DNA from: Nitrobacter winogradskyi Nb-255
Lineage (GTDB): Bacteria; Pseudomonadota; Alphaproteobacteria; Rhizobiales; Xanthobacteraceae
Length of the DNA stretch: 64,000 nucleotides
Assembly: GCF_000012725.1 (NCBI RefSeq)
Contig: NC_007406.1
Span: 3,128,001-3,192,000, forward strand
Reading direction: 5' to 3'
The notes under the pieces were generated by a model, which saw nothing but the letters and a program-made list of their open reading frames with translations, was not told where the DNA came from and did no database searches. A program made the position numbers and the translations under genes. Of this stretch, positions 16,450-26,135 are shown in pieces (position 1 is the first letter of the stretch; each line of letters opens with the position of its first letter).

Positions 16450-18025
16450 GGACAAGGCCAGCCTCGTTCACTTCGGGTACGACTTTGATCGCGGCCTGCT
16501 TGCGATCGTCTCTGTTCCACCACCCGCCGCCGAGCGCCTGAAACAACGCGGCGGTATTCGCCAGTTGCGCGGCCTGCGCATCGAGACGCGCGAGAGAGGT
16601 CTCCAGATAAGCCTCCTGCGCGGCAAGCAGAAGCGGCACGCTGATCTGCCCCTGATCGACCTGTTTGCGTACGAGCGTGATGCTCTCCGTCGCCGATCGT
16701 TCCGCGCCCGTCGCCGCACTGATCGCGCGCGTGCCCGCCTGAAGGGCTCGCAAGACGTCCGCGACGTTTTGAAAAGCCGCGAGGACGACGCTGCGATACT
16801 GAGCGAGCGACTGTTCGGCTTCCGCCTCCGCGGCGCGCTGCCGGTTTTCCAGCCTCCCCGCGTCAAAAATGGTCTGCGCCGCATTGCCGGCGATGATCCC
16901 GAGCCCCGCGGCCGGATTGGCCAGTTGCGTAAACTGGGCAGCCGCCGCTCCACCGCTTGCCGTCAGGGTGATCTGCGGGAGGCGATTGGCGATCGCTATT
17001 CCGATCATCGCATTGTCCGACTGAAAGTCCGCTTCGGCGGCCTGAATATCCGGGCGCTGCCTTACGAGATCGGCCGGAAGAGTGAGCGGCAGACGACGGG
17101 GCATTCGAAATGACCCGAGATCGAACCTTTCTTTAGGGTCGTCGCTCGCCAGACGCCCGGTCAGGAACGACAACAGATGACGCTGTTGCGCGAGCTTCTT
17201 TTCGAGATCCGGCAACAGCAGCCGGGTTTGCGCCACCGCGGTCTCCTGCGCCGCGACGTCGGTCTGGGCGATCTGCCCCTGCTCCTGCTGCCGCCGCAGC
17301 AACCTCAAAACCTCGCCCTGCAAACCGAGGACACGGCGGGTCGCCGCGATATGTCCCCGCAGCCGGCCTTCCTCGATCGCCGCAAGCGCGATGTTGCTGG
17401 CCAATGTCAGATAGACCCCCTCGCGCTGGAACGCGCGCATCCTCGCCTGCGAATTCGCGGACTCGACCAGACGGCGCGTCCCTCCCCACACATCGGCAAG
17501 GTAAGACACGGTGACCTGACCGGTGTGCAGGCTCAGAAGGTGAGCATTCGACTCGAGCGGCGATTGAAGATCGACCGGCACCTGTTGCCGTGAGGATTCG
17601 AAGTTTCCCATGACGCTGGGAAACAGCGCCCCGCGCTGGGCCAGCGCGTTGGCCTGCGCCACCCTGACCGCGGCCTCCGCGGCGGCGAGATCCGCATTGT
17701 GGGCGATACCATCCTCCACAAGGCGGTTCAGCGCGGGCGAGCGGAACAGCTCCCACCATTGGGGAGGAACCTCCCCAGCGCGCACGATCGAATGTCCGGG
17801 CACGCGATCCCCGGCGCGATCGGACAAGTATTTGACGGTGTCCGGGGGCGCCGGAGGTTTGAAGTCAGGTCCCACCGCGCAGCCTGAAAGCACAGGCGAC
17901 GCGGCAGCCAGGAACGCCACGATGAAACATCGCGTGCAGGAAAACGCCAGCTTCCCCGCTGTTCCCGGTGAAGGAAATCCCGATCCATTCTGTCGACTTG
18001 ACCGCACGAAATGCCTCTTCAACAA
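16439..18025 (-). CDS. RND efflux outer-membrane factor (NodT/CusC type lipoprotein)
   Basis: 528 residues. The N-terminal export segment ends in a lipobox (VLSGC), so the mature protein is lipid-anchored. Two TolC-like outer-membrane efflux repeats follow (PPQWWELFRSPALNRLVEDG, then PDIQAAEADFQ...QTIFDAGR). The C terminus (LVLRA) is encoded by an interspersed repeat, so the original tail may have been replaced. It is the last gene of the pump operon, 22 bases after the pump gene, an order (adaptor, pump, outer-membrane factor) common in alphaproteobacteria. The start could lie further in; basic residues before the hydrophobic segment are compatible with 18025. Confidence 0.85.
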   Translation of the reverse strand: MLKRHFVRSSRQNGSGFPSPGTAGKLAFSCTRCFIVAFLAAASPVLSGCAVGPDFKPPAPPDTVKYLSDRAGDRVPGHSIVRAGEVPPQWWELFRSPALNRLVEDGIAHNADLAAAEAAVRVAQANALAQRGALFPSVMGNFESSRQQVPVDLQSPLESNAHLLSLHTGQVTVSYLADVWGGTRRLVESANSQARMRAFQREGVYLTLASNIALAAIEEGRLRGHIAATRRVLGLQGEVLRLLRRQQEQGQIAQTDVAAQETAVAQTRLLLPDLEKKLAQQRHLLSFLTGRLASDDPKERFDLGSFRMPRRLPLTLPADLVRQRPDIQAAEADFQSDNAMIGIAIANRLPQITLTASGGAAAAQFTQLANPAAGLGIIAGNAAQTIFDAGRLENRQRAAEAEAEQSLAQYRSVVLAAFQNVADVLRALQAGTRAISAATGAERSATESITLVRKQVDQGQISVPLLLAAQEAYLETSLARLDAQAAQLANTAALFQALGGGWWNRDDRKQAAIKVVPEVNEAGLVLRA

Positions 18026-18047
18026 CCTCGGCTCGCGAACCGACCTT

Positions 18048-21000
18048 CTATTCCGCCGGTTTGCACGCCGCTTCGGGCGCGGCCACTACCGTTCTTCGAC
18101 GAGAAAACAACGCGATGAGCGCCGGCAACGCGACGAGGATCACCACCGGAGCCACCATCATTCCGCCGACCACGACGACAGCCAGCGGCTTTTGCACCTG
18201 CGATCCGATTCCGGTCGAAACGGCGGCGGGCAGCAGGCCGATACCCGCAATCACGCATGTCATCAGGACAGGACGCATTTGAACCTCTCCTGCTCTTATG
18301 ATCGCATCTATCCGCTTCATGCCCGACTCGATGAACTGGTTGTATTGCGACAGGATCAGGATCCCGTTCATCACCGAAATACCGAACAGCGCGATAAAGC
18401 CGATGGCGGCCGAGACGCTGAAAGGAATGCCCGTGACGAACAGCGCGAAGACGCCACCGATCACCGCCATCGGAATGACGCTCAACGCCAGCAACGTATC
18501 ACGTATGGAGGTGAAGTTGATCCATAGCAGCAACCCGATGATGCCAAGGCTGAACGGCACGACAATCTGCAGGCGACCAATCGCTTCCTGCAGATTGCGG
18601 AATTCTCCCACCCATTGCAGTTGAGTGCCGGCAGGCAATTTCACGTCCTGCGCAATTCGCTGTTCGGCTTCCTTGATGGTGCTGCCGAGATCGCGATCAC
18701 GCACGCTGAACTTGATCGGCAGGTAACGCTGCTGCTGTTCCCGGTAGATATAGGAGGGACCGGTGACGAGCCGGATCTGCGCGACCTCGCTCAACGGGAT
18801 CTGCGTTATTCCCTTGGCCCCGGATACGCCGATCGTCAGCTTGCTGATCGCCTCCGCGCTCTGGCGATACTGCGGAGCCAGCCGCACCACGATCGGAAAA
18901 TGGCGATCGCTTCCATGCTCGTAGAGGTCGCCCGCGGCCTCTCCGCCGACGGCCGTCCGGATCATCGAATTGATATCGCCCGGCGACAGTCCGTAGCGCG
19001 CGGCGCGCTCACGATCGATGCTGATCTGAATCGTCGGCTGGCCCAGCGAGGTGAAGACGCCGAGGTCCGTCACACCCGGAACCTTCTCGAGCACCGCCTT
19101 GATCTCTTCGGCCGTGTCGGTCAGTTCCTGCAAATCATTGCCGAACACCTTGATCGAGTTCTCGCCTTTGACGCCCGACACCTGCTCGGCCACGTTGTCC
19201 TGCAGATACTGCGAGAAATTGAACTGGATCCCCGGAAACTCCATCTTGAGCCGCGCCTGAATTTCTTCAGTCAACGTTTCCTTGTCCACGCCATGGCGCC
19301 ACTGACCGACCGGTTTCAGCGGAGTGAAAAACTCGACATTGAAAAAGCCGGCGGCGTCCGTGCCGTCGTCGGGGCGGCCATGCTGCGTCACGACCGTATC
19401 CACCTCGGGAAAGCTGCGGATCAGCCTGCGCATCCGGTTGGCGTAGCCATTCCCCTCCTGAAGGGAGATCGTTGCCGGCATGGTGGCGCGTATCCACAGA
19501 TTGCCCTCCTCCAGCTTGGGAAGGAACTCCAGTCCCAGAAATCGCATCGCGATTCCCGCCAGCACGAACACCGCCAGCGTCACGGCGACCGTGGACCTTT
19601 TATTCGCGACAGCGATCCGCAGGACCGGACTGTAGAAACGGTGCAGCGTGCGCACCAGCCATGTTTCGGTCTCCTGAACATGCTCGGGCAACAGAAGCGC
19701 GCTGAGCGCCGGGGTGACGGTAAAAGTCGCCAGCAAGCCCCCCGCGATGGCGTAGGCATAGGTCTTGGCCATGGGGCCAAAGATGTGCCCTTCGACGCCG
19801 CTCATGGTGAAAAGCGGTATGAACCCCGCGATGATGATGCCGGTCGCGAACAGGATCGAGCGGTTGACGCCCGCGCCCGCGGCATAAATGGCGAGCAGCT
19901 TTCCGCTCAATCCGGCCGCGTTGTCGTCCTCGGGGAACGTCCTCTCGCCGCCATGCCCGAGCTCCCGGAATATTCGCTCGACCATGATCACGGTGGCGTC
20001 GACGATCAGACCGAAATCGATCGCCCCGACCGATAGCAGGTTGGCGGATTCGCCGCGCAGAACCATGATTCCGATGGCGAAGAACAATGCGAACGGAATT
20101 GTCGCGCCCACGATCAACGCGCTGCGAAGATTCCCCAGGAACACCCACTGCAACGCGAAAATCAGCAGGATGCCGACCGTCATGTTGTGCAGGACGGTAT
20201 GCGTCGTGGTGTCGATGAGATCCTGACGATCGTAAATTCGTTCGATCCGCACGCCGGGAGGCAGAATCCCGGACGTATTGATACGCTCGACTTCAGCCTT
20301 CACCCGCTCGATGGTCGGACTGCTTTGCTGACCGCGGCGCATCAGGACGATGCCCTGAACGATATCGTCGTCGTTGTCCTGGCCGGCAATACCGAGGCGG
20401 GGCTGATGCCCGATGATGACCGTGCCAACGTCCCGGACCAGGACAGGATTGCCGCCGGCCTGCGTCAGCATGGTGTTGTTGATGTCATCGCTCGAGCGTA
20501 TCAACCCGACACCACGCACGACCGCCGACTGCGTGCCGAGATTGACGATGTTTCCGCCGACATTCAGGTTGCTGCTGCGCAGCGTCTGCAGCAATTGCGT
20601 CAGCGTCAGCCTGTGGGCGACAAGCTTGTCGAGATCGACCTGCAGTTCGAAGGTCTTGGTCTTGCCGCCCCAGCCGATGACATCCACGATGCCCGGCACC
20701 GCGCGAAACCGCCGCTGCAGCAGCCAATCCTGTAGGGTTTTCAGATCGAGCACGCTAAAGCCGGGCGGGCCGACAAGCCGGTAGCGATAGACCTCGCCGA
20801 CGGGGCTGACGGGACTGATGGTGGGCTGCGCGCCATCCGGCAGTCCGGAGAGCTGCGACAGGCGGTTCAGAACCTGCTGCAGCGCCTCATCATAGGTATA
20901 GGCATAGGTGAATTGCAGTTTGACGTCCGACAGGCCGTAAAGAGAGATGGTTCTCATCACCCGGAGGTTCGGCACGCCGGAAAGCTGGGTTTCGATCGGA

Positions 21001-21200
21001 ATCGTGATGTAGCGTTCGATCTCCTCGGCGGAGAGTCCGGCGCTTTGCGTGATCACGTCCACCATCGGCGGAACGGGATCGGGGTAGGCCTCGATATTCA
21101 GGACCCTGAACGCGGCAATCCCGCCGGCCATGGTCATCATGAAGAGGACCAGCACCAGAACGCGCTGCCGCAATGCAAACGCGACGATCGGATTGATCAT
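18048..21200 (-). CDS. Heavy-metal efflux RND pump (CzcA/CusA family)
   Basis: 1050 residues, full length for the HME-RND class. Helix 4 carries D395-F-G-L-I-V-D401 and E408 (SVGAIDFGLIVDATVIMVE). These equal the D402, D408 and E415 proton-relay residues proven in CzcA and match pumps for divalent Zn/Co/Ni, not the Cu/Ag CusA type, which lacks the DFG motif. N-terminal MINPIVAFALRQR and the AYPDPVPPMVDV segment are typical of the family. It lies between the adaptor and the outer-membrane factor and faces a two-component system. Drives periplasm-to-outside export with proton influx; the exact metal is inferred. Confidence 0.88.
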   Translation of the reverse strand: MINPIVAFALRQRVLVLVLFMMTMAGGIAAFRVLNIEAYPDPVPPMVDVITQSAGLSAEEIERYITIPIETQLSGVPNLRVMRTISLYGLSDVKLQFTYAYTYDEALQQVLNRLSQLSGLPDGAQPTISPVSPVGEVYRYRLVGPPGFSVLDLKTLQDWLLQRRFRAVPGIVDVIGWGGKTKTFELQVDLDKLVAHRLTLTQLLQTLRSSNLNVGGNIVNLGTQSAVVRGVGLIRSSDDINNTMLTQAGGNPVLVRDVGTVIIGHQPRLGIAGQDNDDDIVQGIVLMRRGQQSSPTIERVKAEVERINTSGILPPGVRIERIYDRQDLIDTTTHTVLHNMTVGILLIFALQWVFLGNLRSALIVGATIPFALFFAIGIMVLRGESANLLSVGAIDFGLIVDATVIMVERIFRELGHGGERTFPEDDNAAGLSGKLLAIYAAGAGVNRSILFATGIIIAGFIPLFTMSGVEGHIFGPMAKTYAYAIAGGLLATFTVTPALSALLLPEHVQETETWLVRTLHRFYSPVLRIAVANKRSTVAVTLAVFVLAGIAMRFLGLEFLPKLEEGNLWIRATMPATISLQEGNGYANRMRRLIRSFPEVDTVVTQHGRPDDGTDAAGFFNVEFFTPLKPVGQWRHGVDKETLTEEIQARLKMEFPGIQFNFSQYLQDNVAEQVSGVKGENSIKVFGNDLQELTDTAEEIKAVLEKVPGVTDLGVFTSLGQPTIQISIDRERAARYGLSPGDINSMIRTAVGGEAAGDLYEHGSDRHFPIVVRLAPQYRQSAEAISKLTIGVSGAKGITQIPLSEVAQIRLVTGPSYIYREQQQRYLPIKFSVRDRDLGSTIKEAEQRIAQDVKLPAGTQLQWVGEFRNLQEAIGRLQIVVPFSLGIIGLLLWINFTSIRDTLLALSVIPMAVIGGVFALFVTGIPFSVSAAIGFIALFGISVMNGILILSQYNQFIESGMKRIDAIIRAGEVQMRPVLMTCVIAGIGLLPAAVSTGIGSQVQKPLAVVVVGGMMVAPVVILVALPALIALFSRRRTVVAAPEAACKPAE

Positions 21201-21218
21201 GGCAAGCTATCGTACCGG

Positions 21219-22475
21219 TCAGGTCTGTTTGGCAACTGTCATCCGGTCGATGAACAGACTGCCGCGGGTGACGATCTTCTCGCCCGGATGGAGCCCGTCC
21301 AACACCTGGATCAGCCGTCCGTCTGATTGACCCAACGTGATCTGACGCAATTCCACGCTTTGATCGTCGCCGACGATCCAGACATGCGCATTGCTTCCTT
21401 CATAGATGACCGACTCAAGAGGGATCGCCGGCATTGGCGCTCCCTCGCTGGCGACGATCGTGACACTCGCAAACATCTCGGGTTTGAGCAGTCCATCCGC
21501 GTTATCGACGCTGGCGCGGACCAGAAGCCGCCGATTGTCCGGGTCTATTCCCGGCGCGACGTAGTCGATCCGGGTCTCGAACACCCGGTCAGGCTGCGCC
21601 AGGACCTTGAACGTCAGCCGCTCACCGATCTTCACCTTGGCGACATCGGTCTCGCGGACATAGGCCACGATCCAGACTTTCGACGTGTCTCCGATCAGGA
21701 GCGCCGGATCGCTATCGCCGGCTCCGGCGCTGACATACTGTCCGATCCCGACCTTGCGATGCAGAACGGTGCCGGCCAGCGGCGCGTAGACCGGGGCGTC
21801 GGGCGTCAGCGCCCCCGTCTTCTCGAACGCGTCAATTTCCGCATCGGTTTTCCCGACGAGCCGCAACCGGTTGCGCGCGGCCTGAAGTGCGATTTCCGCT
21901 GAACGGGAATCGTTTTCCGCGGCGGTGAGATTGGTCTGGGCTTCCTGCCATTCTCTCTGCGACGCCGCCTTGTCCTTGGCCAGGCTCGACATCCTCCGCT
22001 CGACGATCTGCGCGAGGTTGACCTGGGAAACCGCCTTGTTCCGGGTCGTCAGGGCGACCACGAAATCCCTCTGGGCGTCCAGGGAATCGGCCGCCGCGAT
22101 CACAAAGAGAAGCTGGCCTTTCTGAACCTGATCGCCGGATGCGACCATCAATTGCGTCACCCGGCCCGCATAGGGCGCGAAGATGCGAGTCGACAGGTTC
22201 TGATCGATCGCGATCTTTCCCTCGGTACGAAACTCGGAGCGGAACGCGTGCTGCTCGACCGGCTGCACCGTCACGGTGCCCCATTGCGATGACGTCAACC
22301 GCAGCTTTCCGTCAGGCTGCTTGATTTCACTGTCCAGCGTCGGATTTCTGGCGGCGCTGCCGCGATCGATGTTCAGGACGACAGCGGCCGTCCCGACAAG
22401 GACCAATGCGCTCGCAAGGCCGATGGCAATCCGCGGGATTTCCCGCACTCGCCGGAGTGACGCCAGACCACGCAT
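21219..22475 (-). CDS. RND efflux periplasmic adaptor (CzcB/CusB type)
   Basis: 418 residues. An N-terminal membrane anchor (IAIGLASALVLVGTAAVVLNI) precedes a barrel-sandwich/lipoyl domain (IFAPYAGRVTQLMVASGDQVQKGQ), a long alpha-hairpin (about 140-215), and beta-barrel plus membrane-proximal domains (VYAPLAGTVLHRKVGIGQYV, then GSLFIDRM at the end). This is the membrane-fusion protein linking the inner-membrane pump to the outer-membrane factor. It is the first gene of the operon, 18 bases ahead of the pump gene, and is divergent from the response regulator. Tandem CTTAC boxes lie 170-220 bases upstream. Confidence 0.88.
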   Translation of the reverse strand: MRGLASLRRVREIPRIAIGLASALVLVGTAAVVLNIDRGSAARNPTLDSEIKQPDGKLRLTSSQWGTVTVQPVEQHAFRSEFRTEGKIAIDQNLSTRIFAPYAGRVTQLMVASGDQVQKGQLLFVIAAADSLDAQRDFVVALTTRNKAVSQVNLAQIVERRMSSLAKDKAASQREWQEAQTNLTAAENDSRSAEIALQAARNRLRLVGKTDAEIDAFEKTGALTPDAPVYAPLAGTVLHRKVGIGQYVSAGAGDSDPALLIGDTSKVWIVAYVRETDVAKVKIGERLTFKVLAQPDRVFETRIDYVAPGIDPDNRRLLVRASVDNADGLLKPEMFASVTIVASEGAPMPAIPLESVIYEGSNAHVWIVGDDQSVELRQITLGQSDGRLIQVLDGLHPGEKIVTRGSLFIDRMTVAKQT

Positions 22476-22641
22476 GATCCCTTATCCATATTCCCTTGCC
22501 CCGCCGGTTGTCAGAACAAGCCCATCCCGTCAAAATTGATAATTCAAATGCTGGCCTAAGGCCTTACCTGTCCGAGCGCGTGTTCCCGGGGCGAACGAGG
22601 GCTGCTTACCCGGTGAACCGCCTCCATTATAGAAGCTGCAT

Positions 22642-22694
22642 CTTACGGCAGCCTTACAAACACCGTTATGACAGTCCCCTTACATTCAGCTTTC
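22642..22694. promoter_or_regulatory. Two tandem OmpR-type response-regulator boxes
   Basis: CTTAC-N6-CTTAC at 22642-22657 and CTTAC-N6-CTTTC at 22679-22694 have the 11-bp half-site spacing used by OmpR/PhoB-family dimers, and the two sites are 37 bp apart. They lie in the divergent region between the efflux operon and the response-regulator gene, so they are the likely sites through which the regulator drives both units. Confidence 0.6.
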
Positions 22695-22802
22695 AGCTCG
22701 AGCCCCTTTGCTTCTGATATCATCAGAGGCAATGCTCTATGGTATTGATTTAACGCTTTTATTCACGCGGACCGGCGCGAGAGTTGGAGAGTTATCGCAT
22801 CC

Positions 22803-23477
22803 ATGAGAGTCTTGATCGTCGAGGACAGTGAAGAACTGGCCGATCTTCTGGCAAAGGGACTGCGGGCGGCCGGGTACCAGATCGATCTCCTCACCAATCT
22901 TGCCGACGCCGCCAGCGCCCTGGGAACGACGCGTTATGCGGCATTGATCCTGGATCTCGGCCTGCCCGATGGCGACGGGCTTTCGATCCTGCGGGAACTG
23001 CGGCATCGCAAGGATCCCCTCCCCATCCTCGTCCTCACGGCGCGCGGCGGCGTGGAGGATCGGGTCAGCGGCCTGCGAAGCGGAGCGGACGACTATCTTG
23101 TCAAACCCTTTTCCTTTGACGAACTGGTGGCGCGGCTCGAAGCGCTGCTCAGACGGCCGGGGCAGTTGCTCGGCAGCTCATTGCGGCTTGCCAACGTGAC
23201 CTTCGACAGTGAGGGCCGGCAGGCTTTTGTCGACATGAAGCCTCAGAACCTCACCGCCCGGGAGATCGCGGTGCTTGAACTGCTTTTGCGCCGCAAGGGT
23301 AACGTCGTTTCCAAGAAACTTCTCGAAGATCAGATCTTCGGCCTCACCGGAGATGTCGCCTCCAATGCCGTCGAGGTTTATGTCCATCGCCTGCGCAAGC
23401 AGCTCCTCGACATTGGCGCAAAGGTCAAGATCAGCACTATTCGCGGCGTGGGCTATGTGATGATGGAGAGCGACTAG
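22803..23477 (+). CDS. OmpR-family response regulator of the efflux system
   Basis: 224 residues. The receiver domain has an acidic pocket E7-D8 and phosphoacceptor D51 (ALILDLGLPDGDG), Thr at VLTARGG and Lys at YLVKPFSF. The winged-helix output domain spans about 130-222 (LTAREIAVLELLLRRKGNVV, ending RGVGYVMM). It is divergent to the metal pump operon and followed by a sensor kinase gene 290 bases on. By position and family it is the transcriptional activator for pump genes under metal stress, comparable to CzcR/CusR. Confidence 0.85.
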   Translation: MRVLIVEDSEELADLLAKGLRAAGYQIDLLTNLADAASALGTTRYAALILDLGLPDGDGLSILRELRHRKDPLPILVLTARGGVEDRVSGLRSGADDYLVKPFSFDELVARLEALLRRPGQLLGSSLRLANVTFDSEGRQAFVDMKPQNLTAREIAVLELLLRRKGNVVSKKLLEDQIFGLTGDVASNAVEVYVHRLRKQLLDIGAKVKISTIRGVGYVMMESD

Positions 23478-23550
23478 CGTGGCGGTTCAGAGGTTCGCTT
23501 TCAGCCTCCAGCGATTCTGCCAGGCGAACTTCCGAAGCTAAAGCACACCA

Positions 23551-23675
23551 GAATCTTTCACCGCGTCACGGAAGCGGTGAAAGATTCTGGCTTTTTGGTT
23601 TGAAGGGTTTTCTTGCCGAGAACTGGATTCCATCCTCGGGACAAGCCCGAGGACATGCTTCGCTCGAAAGCGCTA
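23551..23675. repeat. Interspersed repeat between response regulator and kinase genes
   Basis: AGAATCTTTCACCGC...GCGGTGAAAGATTCT forms a strong hairpin. It is followed by the GGGTTTTCTTGCCGAGAACTGG and TTCGCTCGAAAGCGCTAT arms of the same family. The insertion lengthens the gap between regulator and kinase to 290 bases and may uncouple their transcription. Confidence 0.6.
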
Positions 23676-23766
23676 TGGACTATAAAGTTGCCGGTCTCCC
23701 TTTGATTTCGAAGTTCGCATCAAAGGTTGCTGCAAGGGTAAGCGAACTTCGGAATCGGGACGCTGG

Positions 23767-25137
23767 ATGCCGCTGCGAAGATCGATCCTGTCGCGCATTG
23801 TGGTTCTTCATGTTGTCGCGATCATCGTCGCGGCGCTTGTATTGCGGTCAATCCTGCACTGGTCGCTGGCGTCCGACGTCGCCGAACTCCAGCTGGACAA
23901 GATGGCGACCCAGATCGAGCTGTTTGCGCGCCATCTGAAACCTTCATCGGCCGGAGGATGGTCGCTGAACCTTCCTGACGGCACACGCGAGCAATATCTC
24001 GAAGCCTATGGCCGCTACAGCTATGCGATCATCGACGACGCGGGCTCGGTGATCCTTGCATCGAGTCCCGACAAGACACCCCTCTTTGCCATCGACTCCA
24101 GCGCGAAGGGCATCGTCCCGCACAATACGCGGACCGAGGGCGGAGCCAGAACGATCGCCGGCGCCAGCGCGCGCAGGGTTATCGACGGCCATCCCGTCTG
24201 GATACAGGTTGCGGAAGATCTTTCGCACAGCGATGTCGTCGTCGATGATGTCCTGACCAACTTCCTCCGGCGGGTCGTCTGGATCGTCGTGCCGGTTCTT
24301 CTTCTCCTGCTTGCCGCCGACATCGTCATTTTCCTGCTGGCGATCAGGCCGTTGCACCGCGCGTCCGGCCGGGCGAGAGATATCAGTCCCACGCGTCTCG
24401 ATGTCCGCCTGCCGACCGACGACATGCCTTCCGAAATCCTGCCGCTCGTGGAAGCCGTCAATCAGGCCCTCGATCGGCTGGAGCATGGCTTTCTTGCCCA
24501 GCGCGAGTTTGCCGCCGACGCGGCGCATGAACTGCGCACGCCGCTCGCCATCCTTCGCACGAGAATTGAGACGCTTCCCCTTAATGATTCGATCCACGAT
24601 CTGGCGCGTGACGTCGAAAACATGAGCCGCGTTGTCAGCCAGTTGCTCGACGCGACGGAGCTTGAGACGGCGGTGGTCGATCCGGATGCCGTCGCGGACA
24701 TTCACGGGGTTTGCGTGGAAGTCGCGGAGTTCATCGCGCCGTTGGCGCTGAAGCAGGGGAAAAGCATCGAATTGATGTGCTCCGAGGAGTCCGTTCTCGT
24801 CAAAGGAAACGCGGAGATGATCCGCCGCGCAACGCGAAATCTCGTTGAAAACGCTCTTCACCACACGCCCGAGGATACTACGATCCAGATCGTCATCAGC
24901 GCGGATGGCTCGATCAGCGTCATCGACAATGGCGATGGCGTGCCGGTCGCGGACCGCAAGCTGGTTTTCCAGCGATTCTGGCGGCGATCCCCGCGCACCA
25001 CCGGAGGCGCGGGCCTGGGATTATCGATCGTCGAGAAAATTGTGGAAGCACACCAGGGAAGCATCGCCGTCGACGATGCTCCCGGCCGCGGCGCCAGGTT
25101 CACCATGCGGTTCCGGCGTGATCAGGGGACGCCTTGA
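23767..25137 (+). CDS. Sensor histidine kinase of the efflux system
   Basis: 456 residues. Helix 1 is at about 12-32, a periplasmic sensor at 33-168, helix 2 at 169-193, then a HAMP-like linker. The H-box FAADAAHELRTP has His254, and the ATPase domain shows N (RNLVENALHH), G1 (VIDNGDGVP), and G2 (GGAGLGLSIVEKI) boxes. All kinase motifs are intact. The 135-residue periplasmic domain resembles that of heavy-metal kinases in size, with His154 and His119 as possible ligands. Pairs with the regulator upstream, although a repeat separates the two genes. Confidence 0.85.
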   Translation: MPLRRSILSRIVVLHVVAIIVAALVLRSILHWSLASDVAELQLDKMATQIELFARHLKPSSAGGWSLNLPDGTREQYLEAYGRYSYAIIDDAGSVILASSPDKTPLFAIDSSAKGIVPHNTRTEGGARTIAGASARRVIDGHPVWIQVAEDLSHSDVVVDDVLTNFLRRVVWIVVPVLLLLLAADIVIFLLAIRPLHRASGRARDISPTRLDVRLPTDDMPSEILPLVEAVNQALDRLEHGFLAQREFAADAAHELRTPLAILRTRIETLPLNDSIHDLARDVENMSRVVSQLLDATELETAVVDPDAVADIHGVCVEVAEFIAPLALKQGKSIELMCSEESVLVKGNAEMIRRATRNLVENALHHTPEDTTIQIVISADGSISVIDNGDGVPVADRKLVFQRFWRRSPRTTGGAGLGLSIVEKIVEAHQGSIAVDDAPGRGARFTMRFRRDQGTP

Positions 25138-25145
25138 TCGGATTC

Positions 25146-25247
25146 ATCGGAGCGGCGGCGCTGCGGCTCGCCTGGAACACTCCCTGACCCGCCTTTATCG
25201 GAGCGGCGGCGCTGCGGCTCGCCTGGAACACTCCCTGACCCGCCTTT
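25146..25247. repeat. 51-bp tandem duplication after the kinase gene
   Basis: Two exact head-to-tail copies of a 51-bp unit beginning ATCGGAGCGGCGGCGCTGCG, starting just past the kinase stop codon. The unit length is a multiple of three but lies outside the gene. It looks like a recent replication-slippage duplication. Confidence 0.7.
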
Positions 25248-25454
25248 ATCCTCTATCCTCTCGCCACGAAAGGAACGAACGGCCTCGTCGCGAGATTGTT
25301 GGGCTGTAGTGTTTCGCGTGATGCAGGTCTCCGGCCTAGGCCGGATGAAATGGCCCTGTTCGTGTCAACGGCGCGTCAAATCAACATCCGAGAGCCACGG
25401 TTCCGTTTCCTGTCCGAAGCGGAAGGCTCTACCCGGCAAAGCAAGGGTTTCCCT

Positions 25455-25919
25455 ATGGCGACAAATCCACGTTCCACGGCGCAAGTCGCAGGCCATCCCA
25501 TCCATCCAATGGTGATCACATTTCCCATCGCCTGTTTCGTCCTGGCCTTCGCGTCAGATCTGACCTTCTACGCGACATCCAATGAATTCTGGGCGACAGC
25601 CTCTTTCTGGCTGCTCGGCATAGGTCTCGTTACGGCGGCGCTCGCAGCCGGGACAGGCCTCGTCGATGTGTTCGGCGATGGCCGGGTGCGCAACCTGTCG
25701 GACACCCGGGTTCACGCCATTGGCAATGCCATAGCGCTGCTGATCGCGCTCTATAACTGGTACATGCGATTTGAACAGGGGACCTCCGCGGTGGTGCCCT
25801 CCGGCGTGGTCCTTTCGGGCATCGTGGTCTTCGTGCTGGCGATTGCCGGCTGGAAGGGTGGCGAAATGGTTTTCCGTCATCGGGTCGGGGTCGCCGATCC
25901 CCGCGATGAACGCGACTGA
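25455..25919 (+). CDS. DUF2231 family membrane protein
   Basis: 154 residues from ATG 25455. A longer in-frame start upstream lacks membrane or family character. The DUF2231 signature is clear: GHPIHPMVITFPIACFVLAF, four hydrophobic helices, LVDVFGDGRVRNLSDTRVHAIGN, and GWKGGEMVFRHRVGV at the end. Conserved histidines facing the membrane suggest haem or electron-transfer chemistry, but no function is established. It appears monocistronic. Confidence 0.75.
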   Translation: MATNPRSTAQVAGHPIHPMVITFPIACFVLAFASDLTFYATSNEFWATASFWLLGIGLVTAALAAGTGLVDVFGDGRVRNLSDTRVHAIGNAIALLIALYNWYMRFEQGTSAVVPSGVVLSGIVVFVLAIAGWKGGEMVFRHRVGVADPRDERD

Positions 25920-26135
25920 TGTGTCTTGATGGGTGAGCTGCGGGCAGCTCACCCATGGAGCCGGCCTTCGTAGCCGAGGCGCGCAAAGCATAGAGGTCGG
26001 CGCGATCGCAAGGTCCGAACTCCAGATCAAATCCTCCTCTTCCAGACGGTTGAGCAAGCCGAGATCGCGGCGGAGAAGATCAGACGCCGCGTTGCGCGGT
26101 TTGACCCTCACCCGGCGGAGCAAGGCAATTCGCAA

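Noticed and set aside
18615-20036. 473-codon plus-strand open frame
   Set aside because: Antisense to the RND pump gene, no recognisable domain, low-complexity Arg/Asp/His composition typical of shadow frames.
25146-25247. CRISPR-like array
   Set aside because: Two head-to-tail copies with no spacers; a simple tandem duplication. No CRISPR array was seen anywhere in the window.
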